A program made the translations under genes and the position numbers. 64,000 nt of DNA from Prochlorococcus marinus str. MIT 0918 (lineage in GTDB: Bacteria > Cyanobacteriota > Cyanobacteriia > PCC-6307 > Cyanobiaceae), in contig NZ_CP114780.1 in the NCBI RefSeq assembly GCF_027359415.1, positions 372,001 through 436,000 on the forward strand, written 5' to 3'. Below, piece after piece: positions 10,140 through 19,780 of this stretch (the stretch's first letter is position 1; each line of letters starts with the position of its first letter). A model generated the notes under the pieces. That model saw only the letters and a list, made by a program, of their open reading frames with translations, made no database searches and was not told where the DNA came from.

Positions 10140-10454
10140 ATGAACAATCCTTTACTCTTTTTCAACGAACTTGACCCAGGACCTATTTTTGTCATATCAC
10201 TTTTCCCTTACCTTGTTTTTCTTTATTGGGCTCAGAAATCAAAATCAATACCCTTGGTTTCTCTATGGGGATTTAGATTGACTCTTCTCTTTGTTGGTAT
10301 GACTATAATTTTTTCAATAATCGCAGCTTTAAAATATGGCCAAGAACTTACTGATGTTGACTATTTACATGGATCAGCTGAAGCCTTTCTAACATTAAGC
10401 GATGGGTTAGTAGTACTTGGTTTTGCAGGGCTTTTGTCAAAAAGAGGTGAATAA
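10140..10454 (+). CDS. DUF3593 membrane protein
   Basis: A 104-residue membrane protein with three hydrophobic segments. It opens MNNPLLFFNELDPGPIFVIS and contains YLHGSAEAFLTLSDGLVVLG, characteristic of DUF3593. The start lies 5 bases after the DUF2499 stop. Function unknown; the tight DUF2499-DUF3593 pair upstream of psaK suggests a thylakoid-related role, which is inference only. Confidence 0.85.
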   Translation: MNNPLLFFNELDPGPIFVISLFPYLVFLYWAQKSKSIPLVSLWGFRLTLLFVGMTIIFSIIAALKYGQELTDVDYLHGSAEAFLTLSDGLVVLGFAGLLSKRGE

Positions 10455-10530
10455 CTCTTAAGAGGTAGGAAATGTTTGTGGTTAAATGTGCTTTATACAG
10501 GAGAATAATAATGTTGCTCTAATTGTGTTA

Positions 10531-10791
10531 ATGATTACAAATCTATTGGCTGCTGCAGCTCCTGCGACATTTCATTGGTCACCTAAATGCGCAGCAATAA
10601 TGATTTTATGTAATGTTCTTGCCTACGCTATAGCAAGAGCAAACATAGCTAAGCCCAATGAAGGCTTTGAAATTCCTAATTCAAAGTATTTTGGTGGTAT
10701 GAGTCATGCATCTGTAGTAGCCGCTAATTGTCTAGGTCATATCCTAGGGATAGGTTCAATCCTAGGCTTAGCAGCTAGAGGCGTCCTCTAA
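10531..10791 (+). CDS. psaK: Photosystem I subunit PsaK (subunit X)
   Basis: PsaK is a two-helix peripheral PSI subunit. From the ATG at 10531 the protein is 86 residues, MITNLLAAAAPATFHWSPK, which aligns with the usual PsaK N-terminus; helix one spans WSPKCAAIMILCNVLAY, a GGMSHAS loop follows, then GHILGIGSILGLAARGVL at the C-terminus. An in-frame ATG at 10486 would add 15 residues; an AGGAG at 10499 lies between the two, but no in-frame start follows it at good spacing. I prefer 10531. Confidence 0.9.
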   Translation: MITNLLAAAAPATFHWSPKCAAIMILCNVLAYAIARANIAKPNEGFEIPNSKYFGGMSHASVVAANCLGHILGIGSILGLAARGVL

Positions 10792-10830
10792 AAATAAATT
10801 AGATGAAGTTAGCTTAAATATTTAAATTAA

Positions 10831-10860
10831 TGCCTTATTTTAATCCTATAAAATAAGGCA
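10831..10860. terminator. Hairpin between convergent psaK and flavoprotein genes
   Basis: A perfect 12-bp inverted repeat, TGCCTTATTTTA / TAAAATAAGGCA with a 6-base loop. It overlaps the last codons of the minus-strand gene and ends psaK transcription on the other side. There is no strong T-run, so its efficiency is uncertain. Confidence 0.6.
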
Positions 10861-12034
10861 CTAACTTAAATAAAAATTTTTCAAATTTATAATCAAAAAG
10901 CAACTCATTTAAAGCATTTCCATCCTTATTAGATAATAGGTTTATTAATTTTTTAATCTTATAATCTGATTGATTATCAGATATAGAGTTCCATGTCTTT
11001 CTACCTATTCTATTAGCTATAATCCATCTCCAACCAAATTCTCTTCTTAATCTTTTCACATAGATATTTAACTTTGAAAAATCTTCTATATTGTTAAATT
11101 TCGATTCATTAAAATAACTAAGTAAAACATCAGCTAATATTTCAGCACTGCACAAGGCATGCCTTATACCTTCTCCACCTAATAAATTTGCTGTGCTTAC
11201 ACAATCACCTATACCTACTATTCTTTTACAAAAATGAGTCTCCTCTCGTTTTAGTGTACTGCTAACTAATCCACCATGAATATTAATTAGTGAATATCTA
11301 TTTATATTATTTAATTCTATCAAACGAGAAAGATCTATTAAGTTAGAACTCTTAAATGCCTGATTTTGTGGAGGTAATCTGCATACTCCAACTTTTAGTC
11401 TTAAATTAGACATTGGAAAAATCCAACCATATCCGTATTTAACCCAATTAGACCCTATAAAAAAACTTAGATGATTAGACCACTTATTATATAATTCCTT
11501 ATCAACTTCAATTAAATATTCTACACCACTTCCTTTATAATATGAATTCTCATTCGAATTATATCTATTTATTAAAGATCTATTAGTCCCTGTTGCATCA
11601 ACAACCAAATTAAATCTATGCGAATGTGAAATCTTATCTTTATCCATAAGAATTACTTCTGTAAATTGATTACAAGAGTTTATTTCTTTAACTGTCCAAC
11701 CTAATAACAGAGTAACGCCTAATGTTTTAGCTCTACACCACAAATCATTTCTGAACTTACCAAAGTTTAAAACTACTCCTAAGGGCAAGTCAGAAGAAAA
11801 ATTATGTTCTAAAGTATCAGGGCCAGTTATTTTCCAATTATTCCAATAAGAAGATACAGAATCTTTTATAAAAGAATATTTATCAATAGTTGAAATCGGC
11901 AATGCAGCACTGGAATAAGCATTATTGAAAGGATCATCTAATCTATCAATTAAGATAGACTTCATTCCATTTTTAGCTAAGAGAATTGATAAATATGCCC
12001 CTGCTGGTCCAGCACCTACAATTAAAACCGTCAA
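10835..12034 (-). CDS. FAD-dependent oxidoreductase, geranylgeranyl-reductase-like
   Basis: A 399-residue flavoprotein. The Rossmann FAD-binding motif GAGPAGAYL is at residues 7-15, a DATG motif is near 150, and GIGDCVSTANLLGGEGIRHAL (second FAD contact, about 265) follows. The layout matches the geranylgeranyl reductase / aromatic-ring hydroxylase superfamily, but it is not the canonical ChlP. It starts at a TTG (12034) and lies just downstream of dxs on the same strand, so a role in isoprenoid or quinone metabolism is plausible (inference from neighbours). Substrate unknown. Confidence 0.8.
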   Translation of the reverse strand: MTVLIVGAGPAGAYLSILLAKNGMKSILIDRLDDPFNNAYSSAALPISTIDKYSFIKDSVSSYWNNWKITGPDTLEHNFSSDLPLGVVLNFGKFRNDLWCRAKTLGVTLLLGWTVKEINSCNQFTEVILMDKDKISHSHRFNLVVDATGTNRSLINRYNSNENSYYKGSGVEYLIEVDKELYNKWSNHLSFFIGSNWVKYGYGWIFPMSNLRLKVGVCRLPPQNQAFKSSNLIDLSRLIELNNINRYSLINIHGGLVSSTLKREETHFCKRIVGIGDCVSTANLLGGEGIRHALCSAEILADVLLSYFNESKFNNIEDFSKLNIYVKRLRREFGWRWIIANRIGRKTWNSISDNQSDYKIKKLINLLSNKDGNALNELLFDYKFEKFLFKLVPYFIGLK

Positions 12035-12048
12035 AATTTAAATTAAAA

Positions 12049-13980
12049 CTAAAGTGATTCTGTATTTGAATTACCAACATAAATCGAATCTGACTTATCC
12101 CATCCAAATCTTTTCAATATAGTTTGAGTAATTTGATTTGGAGTTAAACCAAGTGCCTCTTTACTTTGCTGCGGGCTAGCATGATCAACTAATTTATCTG
12201 GTATACCTATTCTTAATGTTGAAACCTTTAAATCCTGATCTGCAAATGATTCAACAATAGCTGAGCCAAATCCTCCTAAAAGTGTTCCTTCTTCTATGGT
12301 AACGACTTTACCAATTCGTCTAGCTAATGGATGTATTAATGCTTGATCAAGAGGCCTTAAAAATCTCGCATTTACAACTGTTGAAGAAATACCAGATTTT
12401 TTAAGAATATTGGAAGTTTCTTTAGCGGAAGCAACCATTGCCCCATAAGCAATTATTAATAAATCATCACCTTCAGAAAGGACCTCTCCTCGACCTATTT
12501 TTAATGGCTCCCATCCTTCTTCCATTAAAGTCACCCCTTCACCAGGGCCTCTTGGAATCCGCAATGTACAGGGTCCGTCATGATGAAGGCATGTAACTAG
12601 CATTCTTTGAAGCTCTGCTTCATCTTTGGGTGCCATAACGGTAAAATTAGGTATAGATCTGAAATAGCTAATATCATATTGACCTTGATGAGTAGGGCCA
12701 TCAGCACCAACAATCCCTGCTCTATCAAGAACAAAAGTAACTGGTAAGTTTTGGATACCAACATCATGTATTAATTGGTCAAAAGCTCTTTGCAAGAAAG
12801 TGCTGTAAATAGCACAAACAGGCCTTAATCCATCACATGCCATACCTGCTGCAAGGGTGACGGCATGTTGTTCTGCAATTCCAACATCTACATATTGATC
12901 TGGTATAGCCTTCTGAAGCAAATCAAGACCTGTCCCTGTGGCCATGGCTGCTGTAATCCCAATCACCTTGCTATTTTGCTCACATATTTTTACCAATGTC
13001 TGACCAAAGACTTTGCTATAACTAGGTGGTTTTGGGGTTTTTGAAGGAATGGATTTACCAGTAGTTAAATCAAATGCAGATTGTGCGTGATATCCAACTT
13101 GATCAGCTTCTGCGTAAGGATATCCCTTACCTTTAGTGGTAGCAACATGAACTAATACTGGACCACCAATACGATGTGCTGCTTGAAAAGTACGAACCAT
13201 TTCAGATATATCATGACCATCTATTGGTCCCATATAAGTAAATCCTAATTCCTCAAATACAGCTCCTACTTTTGGAACAGCTAGTCGTTTTACACTTCCT
13301 GTCAATGATTTAATTTCTTGAGGTATATCCTTGCCTATAAAAGGAAAATTTTTCACACCTTCTTGAACACTATCGGAAAGAAATTGAATGGGGGGACTAT
13401 GCCTCATTCGATTTAAATATGTAGAAAGTGCTCCAACTGGTGGAGAAATTGACATGTCATTATCATTTAGTACTACTAAAAAAGGAGTATTTGGAAGATG
13501 TCCGGCATGATTAATAGCTTCTAATGCCATTCCACCAGTAAGTGCTCCATCTCCAATTACAGCGACACATTTATAATTTTTTCCTAAACGGTCTCGAGCA
13601 AATGCCATCCCAAGTGCAGCAGATATTGAAGTACTTGCATGCCCAGCACCAAAATGATCAAATAAACTTTCTGAACGTTTCAAATATCCAGCTACTCCAC
13701 CTTTTTGTCTTAAAGAATCAAAATTGGAATAGCGACCTGTAATTAATTTATGAGGATATGCTTGATGACCAACATCCCATACAATTTTATCCTCATCAAG
13801 ATCTAAGGTTTGATAAAGGGCAAGTGTTAATTCAACTACTCCTAATCCTGGGCCTAAATGACCACCACTTGTAGAAACAACCTGAAGATGCCTTTCCCTA
13901 ATCTGGCAAGCCATGTCTTCAAGTTGAGCTGTAGTCAAGCCATGGAGTTGATTAGGATGACTAACTTCGCTCAATCTCAT
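12049..13980 (-). CDS. dxs: 1-deoxy-D-xylulose-5-phosphate synthase
   Basis: A 643-residue DXS, which condenses pyruvate and glyceraldehyde-3-phosphate using thiamine diphosphate, the first step of the MEP isoprenoid pathway that feeds carotenoids and phytol. Seen are [14 protein letters not shown], the [13 protein letters not shown] ThDP/Mg2+ motif, the catalytic [15 protein letters not shown] block and the [15 protein letters not shown] segment. I use the ATG at 13980 ([16 protein letters not shown]); an upstream TTG at 14001 would add seven residues. It is divergent from ilvA across about 117 bases. Confidence 0.97.
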   Translation of the reverse strand: MRLSEVSHPNQLHGLTTAQLEDMACQIRERHLQVVSTSGGHLGPGLGVVELTLALYQTLDLDEDKIVWDVGHQAYPHKLITGRYSNFDSLRQKGGVAGYLKRSESLFDHFGAGHASTSISAALGMAFARDRLGKNYKCVAVIGDGALTGGMALEAINHAGHLPNTPFLVVLNDNDMSISPPVGALSTYLNRMRHSPPIQFLSDSVQEGVKNFPFIGKDIPQEIKSLTGSVKRLAVPKVGAVFEELGFTYMGPIDGHDISEMVRTFQAAHRIGGPVLVHVATTKGKGYPYAEADQVGYHAQSAFDLTTGKSIPSKTPKPPSYSKVFGQTLVKICEQNSKVIGITAAMATGTGLDLLQKAIPDQYVDVGIAEQHAVTLAAGMACDGLRPVCAIYSTFLQRAFDQLIHDVGIQNLPVTFVLDRAGIVGADGPTHQGQYDISYFRSIPNFTVMAPKDEAELQRMLVTCLHHDGPCTLRIPRGPGEGVTLMEEGWEPLKIGRGEVLSEGDDLLIIAYGAMVASAKETSNILKKSGISSTVVNARFLRPLDQALIHPLARRIGKVVTIEEGTLLGGFGSAIVESFADQDLKVSTLRIGIPDKLVDHASPQQSKEALGLTPNQITQTILKRFGWDKSDSIYVGNSNTESL

Positions 13981-14097
13981 AACCGTAGAAGTTATTTTCA
14001 ATTAATCTACGGCCTTTTAATGCATTTCGAAAAGATTTTTACCTAACGAAAATGGAATGTAGAAAACAATTAACTAAAAAGCTGCCAGAATCTTAAA

Positions 14098-15642
14098 ATG
14101 GAGGAGATTTTTCAAAAAATTCTTAAAGCACGAGTTTATGACGTTGCTAAAGAAACACCCCTAGAAAAAGCTAGGAATCTAAGTAATAAGTTGCAAAATA
14201 AAATCTGGTTTAAAAGGGAAGATCTACAACCAGTATTTTCTTTCAAACTAAGAGGTGCCTATAACAAAATGGTTAACTTAACTCAAGATGAAAGAAAAAA
14301 AGGGGTAATAGCATCAAGTGCTGGGAATCATGCACAAGGAGTAGCGTTAAGCGCCTCATATCTAAATTGTAGAGCTGTAATAGTAATGCCAATTACCACT
14401 CCACCTATGAAAATAAAGTCCGTTAAAGCCTTAAATGCTGAAATAATATTATATGGAGAAACATATGACGAAGCGTATTTAGAAGCTAAAAGAATAAGTA
14501 AAAAGGAGAAATTGATTTTTATTCACCCTTTTGATGATCCAGAAGTAATCGCCGGACAAGGGACTATTGGCATAGAAATTCTTCAACAAATAGATACCAA
14601 GCCTGATGCAATCTATATAGCTGTAGGCGGCGGCGGATTAATAGCTGGCGTAGCTACTTATATAAAGACACTTTGGCCTGATGTTCAAATAATTGGGGTT
14701 GAACCAGAAGATGCATCTGCAATGACAGATTCATTAAAAGCAGGAAAACGAATTGAATTATCAACTGTAGGGTTGTTCGCTGATGGTGTAGCTGTTAAAG
14801 AAGTAGGTGCATTAAATTTTGAATTAGCCAAAACTTATGTAGATAATATGATTACTGTAAATACAGATGAAACTTGTGCTGCAATTAAAGATTTTTTTGA
14901 AGATACTCGGTCTATCTTGGAACCTGCTGGAGCTCTATCAATAGCAGGATTGAAATCTGATGTGCATAATAGAAAATTAAATAGTAAGAATCTTATAGCT
15001 ATAACTTGTGGAGCCAATATGAATTTTGAAAGGCTTAGATTTGTAGCTGAAAGATCAGTTCTAGGAGAAAAAAAAGAAGCAATGTTTGCAATTGAAATCC
15101 CAGAAGAAGCAGGATCTTTAAAAAGGTTTTGTGCAACTATAGGAAATAGAAATCTTACAGAGTTTAGTTACAGATTATCTATTGGAAATTCAGCAAATAT
15201 ATTTATGGGAATTGAAGTACAAAATGATGAAGATAGAGACTTAATAACAAAAAGACTTAATAAGTCAGGTTATAATTTAACTGATCTAAGTGATGACGAG
15301 TTTTCTAAATTACATTTACGTCATATGGTTGGCGGAAGACTTCCTATGTCATGTTTAAACAAATCATCTAAGGAATATAAGGAATTGCTTTATAGGTTTG
15401 AATTTCCCGAAAGACCTGGAGCATTAATGAAATTTCTCGAAGCAATGAAACCTGAGTGGAGCATAAGTATTTTTCACTATAGAAACCATGGGGCAGATAT
15501 TGGGAGGATAGTTATTGGTGTATTAGTAAAAAAAGATGATCTTGCTAACTGGGAGAACTTTCTAAATGAAATAGGCTATAAAAATTGGGAAGAAACTAAA
15601 AACCCTGCTTATAAATTATTTTTAGGTGCGCAGATTGATTAA
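14098..15642 (+). CDS. ilvA: Threonine ammonia-lyase (threonine dehydratase), biosynthetic
   Basis: A 514-residue PLP enzyme converting threonine to 2-oxobutyrate, the first committed step to isoleucine. The PLP lysine lies in VFSFKLRGAYNK, the ASSAGNHAQGVA phosphate/cofactor loop follows, and the glycine-rich VGGGGLIAG loop is near 180. The C-terminal region carries two ACT-like regulatory domains (about 325-410 and 420-510), the long form usually feedback-inhibited by isoleucine. ATG start with a GGAG two codons in; no obvious upstream SD. Confidence 0.95.
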   Translation: MEEIFQKILKARVYDVAKETPLEKARNLSNKLQNKIWFKREDLQPVFSFKLRGAYNKMVNLTQDERKKGVIASSAGNHAQGVALSASYLNCRAVIVMPITTPPMKIKSVKALNAEIILYGETYDEAYLEAKRISKKEKLIFIHPFDDPEVIAGQGTIGIEILQQIDTKPDAIYIAVGGGGLIAGVATYIKTLWPDVQIIGVEPEDASAMTDSLKAGKRIELSTVGLFADGVAVKEVGALNFELAKTYVDNMITVNTDETCAAIKDFFEDTRSILEPAGALSIAGLKSDVHNRKLNSKNLIAITCGANMNFERLRFVAERSVLGEKKEAMFAIEIPEEAGSLKRFCATIGNRNLTEFSYRLSIGNSANIFMGIEVQNDEDRDLITKRLNKSGYNLTDLSDDEFSKLHLRHMVGGRLPMSCLNKSSKEYKELLYRFEFPERPGALMKFLEAMKPEWSISIFHYRNHGADIGRIVIGVLVKKDDLANWENFLNEIGYKNWEETKNPAYKLFLGAQID

Positions 15643-15758
15643 TCAGGTTATTTTTAAAGTGAATTGCCAAAAGAGCTATCACTGATAAAGCAATCCCTAA
15701 TCAAATTTCAGACGATATAAAAATATCTCTGCCTGCACGTATAGAGGCTGTTCTTTAT

Positions 15759-16211
15759 TTGAAAGGTAAGCCTTTATCTTCAGATGAAATTTCCGACATC
15801 TTAAAGGAATCTAAATCACATATAGAAGAATCTATTTTTGCTCTTATTGCTGGGTATTCACAAAGAGACACTGCTCTTGAAATTAAAGATAAAAATGGAA
15901 AATATAGCCTTCAATTAAGACAAGGACTCGGAGAATTAGTACAAAACTTACTCCCCGTTGATATTTCCGGGGCAACTCTTAGAACACTTGCAACTATTGC
16001 TCTGAAAAAAAGAATCCTTCAATCTGATCTAGTTGAGCTAAGAGGTTCTGGTGCCTATGAACATATCAAAGAGCTTCTTGCAATAAATTTTATAGAAAGG
16101 AAGAGACAACGTGATGGTCGTTCTTTTTGGTTAACCCTCTCAGAAAAATTTCATCGGACATTCACTGTAATTCCTGATATAAAGGAGACAGATCCTAAAA
16201 AAGCTGCTTAA
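15759..16211 (+). CDS. scpB: Segregation and condensation protein B
   Basis: ScpB is the winged-helix kleisin-associated subunit of the SMC-ScpAB condensin. The protein shown (150 residues from the TTG at 15759) lacks the start of its first helix. The frame stays open upstream to the stop at 15660-15662, and residues just upstream read SLPARIEAVLY, exactly the conserved ScpB N-terminus. No ATG, GTG or TTG exists in that stretch; an ATA at 15723 sits where the usual initiator methionine would be. The true start may therefore be a non-canonical codon, or the start was mutated. The rest, including LRTLATIALKKRI and the ELRGSGAYEHIKELL wing, is intact. Confidence 0.88.
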   Translation: MKGKPLSSDEISDILKESKSHIEESIFALIAGYSQRDTALEIKDKNGKYSLQLRQGLGELVQNLLPVDISGATLRTLATIALKKRILQSDLVELRGSGAYEHIKELLAINFIERKRQRDGRSFWLTLSEKFHRTFTVIPDIKETDPKKAA

Positions 16212-16237
16212 ATTAGACCATAATTATCATTTTAAGG

Positions 16238-16543
16238 ATGTCAACAGTCATCTCAAACATCTTTGGAGTATTAAGTCAAACAGTATCAATATATTCCTAC
16301 ATACTGATATTACGAGTCCTATTAACGTGGTTTCCTAATATAGATTGGTCCAATCCTATTTTGAGTAGCGTTAGTTCTATAACTGATCCATATCTAAACT
16401 TATTTAGGGGCATAATACCTGCTATAGGAGGGCTTGATATATCACCTATTCTTGCATTTATACTTTTAAATGTAGTTGAATCAATGCTACTTAATCTTCA
16501 ATTTGCTGTAGTAAATAGTAATTTAATTAATAGCTTTGCATGA
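16238..16543 (+). CDS. YggT family membrane protein (Ycf19-like)
   Basis: A 101-residue two-helix membrane protein of the YggT/Ycf19 family. It has an N-terminal helix containing YSYILILRVLLTWFPNIDW, the conserved LSSVSSITDPYLNLFRGIIP segment, and a second helix containing SPILAFILLNVVE. In cyanobacteria and plastids the family is associated with membrane and nucleoid organisation. It follows scpB by 26 bases, consistent with one unit. Confidence 0.88.
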   Translation: MSTVISNIFGVLSQTVSIYSYILILRVLLTWFPNIDWSNPILSSVSSITDPYLNLFRGIIPAIGGLDISPILAFILLNVVESMLLNLQFAVVNSNLINSFA

Positions 16544-16544
16544 G

Positions 16545-16565
16545 AAATTAGGCCTCCTAATTTTA
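16545..16565. terminator. Hairpin between convergent yggT and mazG-like genes
   Basis: Inverted repeat AAATTAGG-CCT-CCTAATTT followed by T residues on the plus strand; it lies between the two stop codons and could act in both directions. Confidence 0.6.
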
Positions 16566-16892
16566 CCTGTTATCTCCATCACCTGAAATAGCCCCCCTTT
16601 TAGACCTACTTGATAATTTTTCAATGTTTGTAATTGCCACATCCTCTAATTTAAAGCCCAGCTCACTTGATAATTGAGCTACATACCAAAGGACATCTCC
16701 TAATTCAAGTTTAATTTGAATCTTTTCATTTTCACCGAATACCCCATTTTTATCTCTAATGACCTTCTTAACCTTGTCTGCAACCTCACCAGATTCACCA
16801 GCAAGGCCTAGTGTTGGATAAATAGGATTATTTCCTACATCAGGATAACGAGCTGTTTCTCTAGATTTGTCTTGGTACTGATTAAGGTCCAT
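16563..16892 (-). CDS. MazG-like nucleotide pyrophosphohydrolase
   Basis: A 109-residue protein of the MazG-like all-alpha NTP pyrophosphatase superfamily. The Mg2+-binding acidic motif is visible as LAGESGEVADKVKK (about 29-42) and LELGDVLWYVAQLSSELG (about 64-81), matching ExxE...ExxD. It is a single-domain short form, probably a nucleotide house-cleaning enzyme. It is transcribed opposite to its neighbours and is divergent from pyk. Confidence 0.88.
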   Translation of the reverse strand: MDLNQYQDKSRETARYPDVGNNPIYPTLGLAGESGEVADKVKKVIRDKNGVFGENEKIQIKLELGDVLWYVAQLSSELGFKLEDVAITNIEKLSSRSKRGAISGDGDNR

Positions 16893-16970
16893 GATAAGAA
16901 AGTAGAAAAGCTAAGAGGCAATCAAAGTGCACACAAGATGGTATTTTTCTGAAGAGCTAAGCTTCTTGAA

Positions 16971-18437
16971 ATGAATATGATAGACCTAAAACGAAGAACA
17001 AAGATCGTTGCAACAATTGGTCCCGCAACAGAAAGTTCAGAAAAGATATCTGAACTTATTAAAGCAGGTGCAACTACTTTTAGATTGAATTTCTCACATG
17101 GAGATCATGATGAGCATTCTCAAAGGATAAAAACCATAAGAGAAGTTGCATCTGATCTTGATGTAAATATCGGAATTCTCCAAGATCTTCAGGGTCCTAA
17201 AATTCGTCTAGGAAGATTTAAAGATGGACCAATAAATTTAAAAAAGGGTGATATCTTTTACCTAACTTCCAAAGAAACTATATGCAATCAAGAAATAGCT
17301 AATGTTACCTATGAAAATTTAGTTCAAGAAATGACAACAGGGAAAAGAATTCTCTTTGATGATGGAAAAGTAGAAATGATAGTTGAAGAGATAGATTTAA
17401 CTAACAATAAACTTAAATGTAAAGTTACCGTTGGAGGTATACTTTCAAATAATAAAGGTGTTAACTTTCCAGATGTTCAATTATCAATAAAGGCATTAAC
17501 TGATAAAGATAGAAAAGATTTAGAATTTGGACTTTCTCAAGGAGTTGATTGGGTTGCCTTAAGTTTTGTAAGAGATCCTTCTGATATAAAAGAAATAAAA
17601 CATTTAATTAAAAACCATGGTTACGAAACACCTGTTGTAGCAAAAATTGAAAAATTCGAAGCTATTGATCAAATTGATTCTATTCTTCAATTATGTGATG
17701 GAGTTATGGTTGCCAGAGGTGATTTAGGTGTTGAAATTGATGCTGAAGAAGTTCCATTACTACAAAAAGAACTAATTAAAAAATCTAATAGCCTTGGTAT
17801 TCCAATAATTACAGCAACACAGATGTTAGATTCAATGGCATCAAGTCCTAGACCAACCAGAGCAGAAGTAAGTGATGTAGCTAATGCAATTCTTGATGGA
17901 ACAGATGCAGTAATGCTTTCAAATGAAACTGCAGTAGGTGATTACCCTATAGAGGCTGTTGAAACAATGGTAAAAATAGCAAGAAGAATAGAAAGAGATT
18001 ATCCACAGAGAGCAATAGAAAGTCACCTCCCAAGTACTATTCCTAATGCAATAAGTGCCGCTGTTAGTACTATTGCTAGACAATTAAATGCTGCTGCTAT
18101 CCTCCCTTTAACAAAGAGTGGGGCTACTGCTCATAATGTAAGTAAATTCAGGCCTGCGACACCTGTTCTAGCAATTACTAATGAAATAACTGTTGCTAGA
18201 AGACTTCAACTTGTATGGGGAGTAATTCCATTAATGATAGATACTCAAGAAACCACCACTAAAACTTTTTCTTTAGCTATGAAATTAGCCATGAAAATGA
18301 AAATACTAAGCCCCAATGATTTGGTTGTTCAAACTGCTGGAACACTAACAGGTATAAGCGGTTCTACTGATTTAATTAAGGTAGGAATAGTTCCCGAGGA
18401 AATTGATATTAAAAAAGAGAAAAAAACTAATATTTGA
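16971..18437 (+). CDS. pyk: Pyruvate kinase
   Basis: A 488-residue pyruvate kinase, transferring phosphate from PEP to ADP. TIGPATESSE and the RLNFSHG substrate loop are at the N-terminus; the active-site lysine region IEKFEAIDQID is followed by MVARGDLGVEI and the signature ITATQMLDSM with RPTRAEVSDVANA. The C-terminal PEP-utilising extension found in many cyanobacterial kinases (about 590 residues) is absent. The next gene starts 7 bases after the stop. Confidence 0.96.
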   Translation: MNMIDLKRRTKIVATIGPATESSEKISELIKAGATTFRLNFSHGDHDEHSQRIKTIREVASDLDVNIGILQDLQGPKIRLGRFKDGPINLKKGDIFYLTSKETICNQEIANVTYENLVQEMTTGKRILFDDGKVEMIVEEIDLTNNKLKCKVTVGGILSNNKGVNFPDVQLSIKALTDKDRKDLEFGLSQGVDWVALSFVRDPSDIKEIKHLIKNHGYETPVVAKIEKFEAIDQIDSILQLCDGVMVARGDLGVEIDAEEVPLLQKELIKKSNSLGIPIITATQMLDSMASSPRPTRAEVSDVANAILDGTDAVMLSNETAVGDYPIEAVETMVKIARRIERDYPQRAIESHLPSTIPNAISAAVSTIARQLNAAAILPLTKSGATAHNVSKFRPATPVLAITNEITVARRLQLVWGVIPLMIDTQETTTKTFSLAMKLAMKMKILSPNDLVVQTAGTLTGISGSTDLIKVGIVPEEIDIKKEKKTNI

Positions 18438-18444
18438 ATTTTTA

Positions 18445-19674
18445 ATGGCAAGAAAAGTATCATTATCTGAAATCTTAATAATGTCTGTAAAGACATTAAA
18501 GTCTAATAAATTACGTAGTTCTTTGACTATGTTAGGAATAATAATTGGCAATGCATCTGTTATAACATTACTTGGGGTTGGTAAAGGAGCACAAAAATTA
18601 GCTACTAATCAGTTAAGTAATTTAGGTGCAAATGTACTTTTTGTTGTTCCAGGTAATAATGATACTAGAAGGAGAGGAGTAGCTTTTCCAAAGAATTTAA
18701 CTTTAAAAGATGCTATTGCTATAAAAGAACAAGTTCCATCAGTAAAAGAAGTAGCACCCCAAATATCATCAAATGAAGTTATTCAATATCAATCAAAAAG
18801 TATTAGTTCTACAGTAATAGGAGTAACAAAAGAATTTCTTCCTGTTAGAAGTTTTGATATTGCGAATGGAAGATTTATTTCTGATGATGATATAAATGGA
18901 GCAAAGAATGTTGTTATTATTGGTCATGAATTAAATAACGATCTTTTTAACAATAAAAATTCCCTGGGCGATAAGATAAGAATAAAAGATCAGTCATTTG
19001 TAATAATTGGAATAATGGAACCTAAGGGAGCAGTATTTGGTAGTAATCAGGATAAAAACTTATACATTCCTTTATCAACTATGGTTAATCGTATATCTGG
19101 AAAAGATCCAACATATGGAATTAGTTTAAGCTTTATAAGTGTTCAAGCTACAAATTCAAAAGCAATAAATGCCGCTAAGTTTCAAATAACAAATCTATTA
19201 AGGCAAAGACATAATATTATTAAAGATGATGATTTTGCTGTAAGGTCTCAAAAGGATGCTTTAACAATAGTTTCAACAATTACAGGTGGTTTAACATTAA
19301 TGCTTGCTGCAATAGGTGGTATTTCATTATTAGTTGGTGGGATAGGAATAATGAATATAATGTTAGTATCAGTAAGTGAAAGAACAGAAGAAATAGGTTT
19401 AAGAAAAGCTATTGGAGCAAGAGATTCTGATATTTTATTACAATTTCTAATAGAATCTCTTATTCTAGCAGTATTAGGTGGTGTGTTTGGCACATTTATA
19501 GGATTAGGATCAGTTAACCTGATTGCATTAGCAACTTCTTTGCCAGCAAACATTGAAATACGCGTAATCCTTTTTACTGTAAGTCTTTCTGGTTCTATTG
19601 GTTTAATCTTTGGAGTATTACCAGCACGAAGAGCTGCTAAATTAGATCCAATTGTTGCCTTGCGCAGCTTATAA
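18445..19674 (+). CDS. ABC transporter permease, MacB/FtsX type
   Basis: A 409-residue permease with the FtsX/MacB architecture: one N-terminal membrane helix (about 20-45) with the LRSSLTMLGIIIG motif, a large periplasmic domain (about 45-270) and three C-terminal helices (about 280-405) with RTEEIGLRKAIGAR. The start is the ATG at 18445; a TTG at 18403 inside the pyk end is less likely. No ATPase gene adjoins it here, so its MacB-like partner must be elsewhere. Likely exports a peptide, lipid or lipoprotein. Confidence 0.88.
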   Translation: MARKVSLSEILIMSVKTLKSNKLRSSLTMLGIIIGNASVITLLGVGKGAQKLATNQLSNLGANVLFVVPGNNDTRRRGVAFPKNLTLKDAIAIKEQVPSVKEVAPQISSNEVIQYQSKSISSTVIGVTKEFLPVRSFDIANGRFISDDDINGAKNVVIIGHELNNDLFNNKNSLGDKIRIKDQSFVIIGIMEPKGAVFGSNQDKNLYIPLSTMVNRISGKDPTYGISLSFISVQATNSKAINAAKFQITNLLRQRHNIIKDDDFAVRSQKDALTIVSTITGGLTLMLAAIGGISLLVGGIGIMNIMLVSVSERTEEIGLRKAIGARDSDILLQFLIESLILAVLGGVFGTFIGLGSVNLIALATSLPANIEIRVILFTVSLSGSIGLIFGVLPARRAAKLDPIVALRSL

Positions 19675-19780
19675 GAATGCTTGATTAAATAATATTTTTA
19701 GTTCGCTAAAATATATTTATCAAAAAATTCCACGATATCGTTATATTTTCTCTTATGATAGTAAAGGCTTTAAGAGATTC

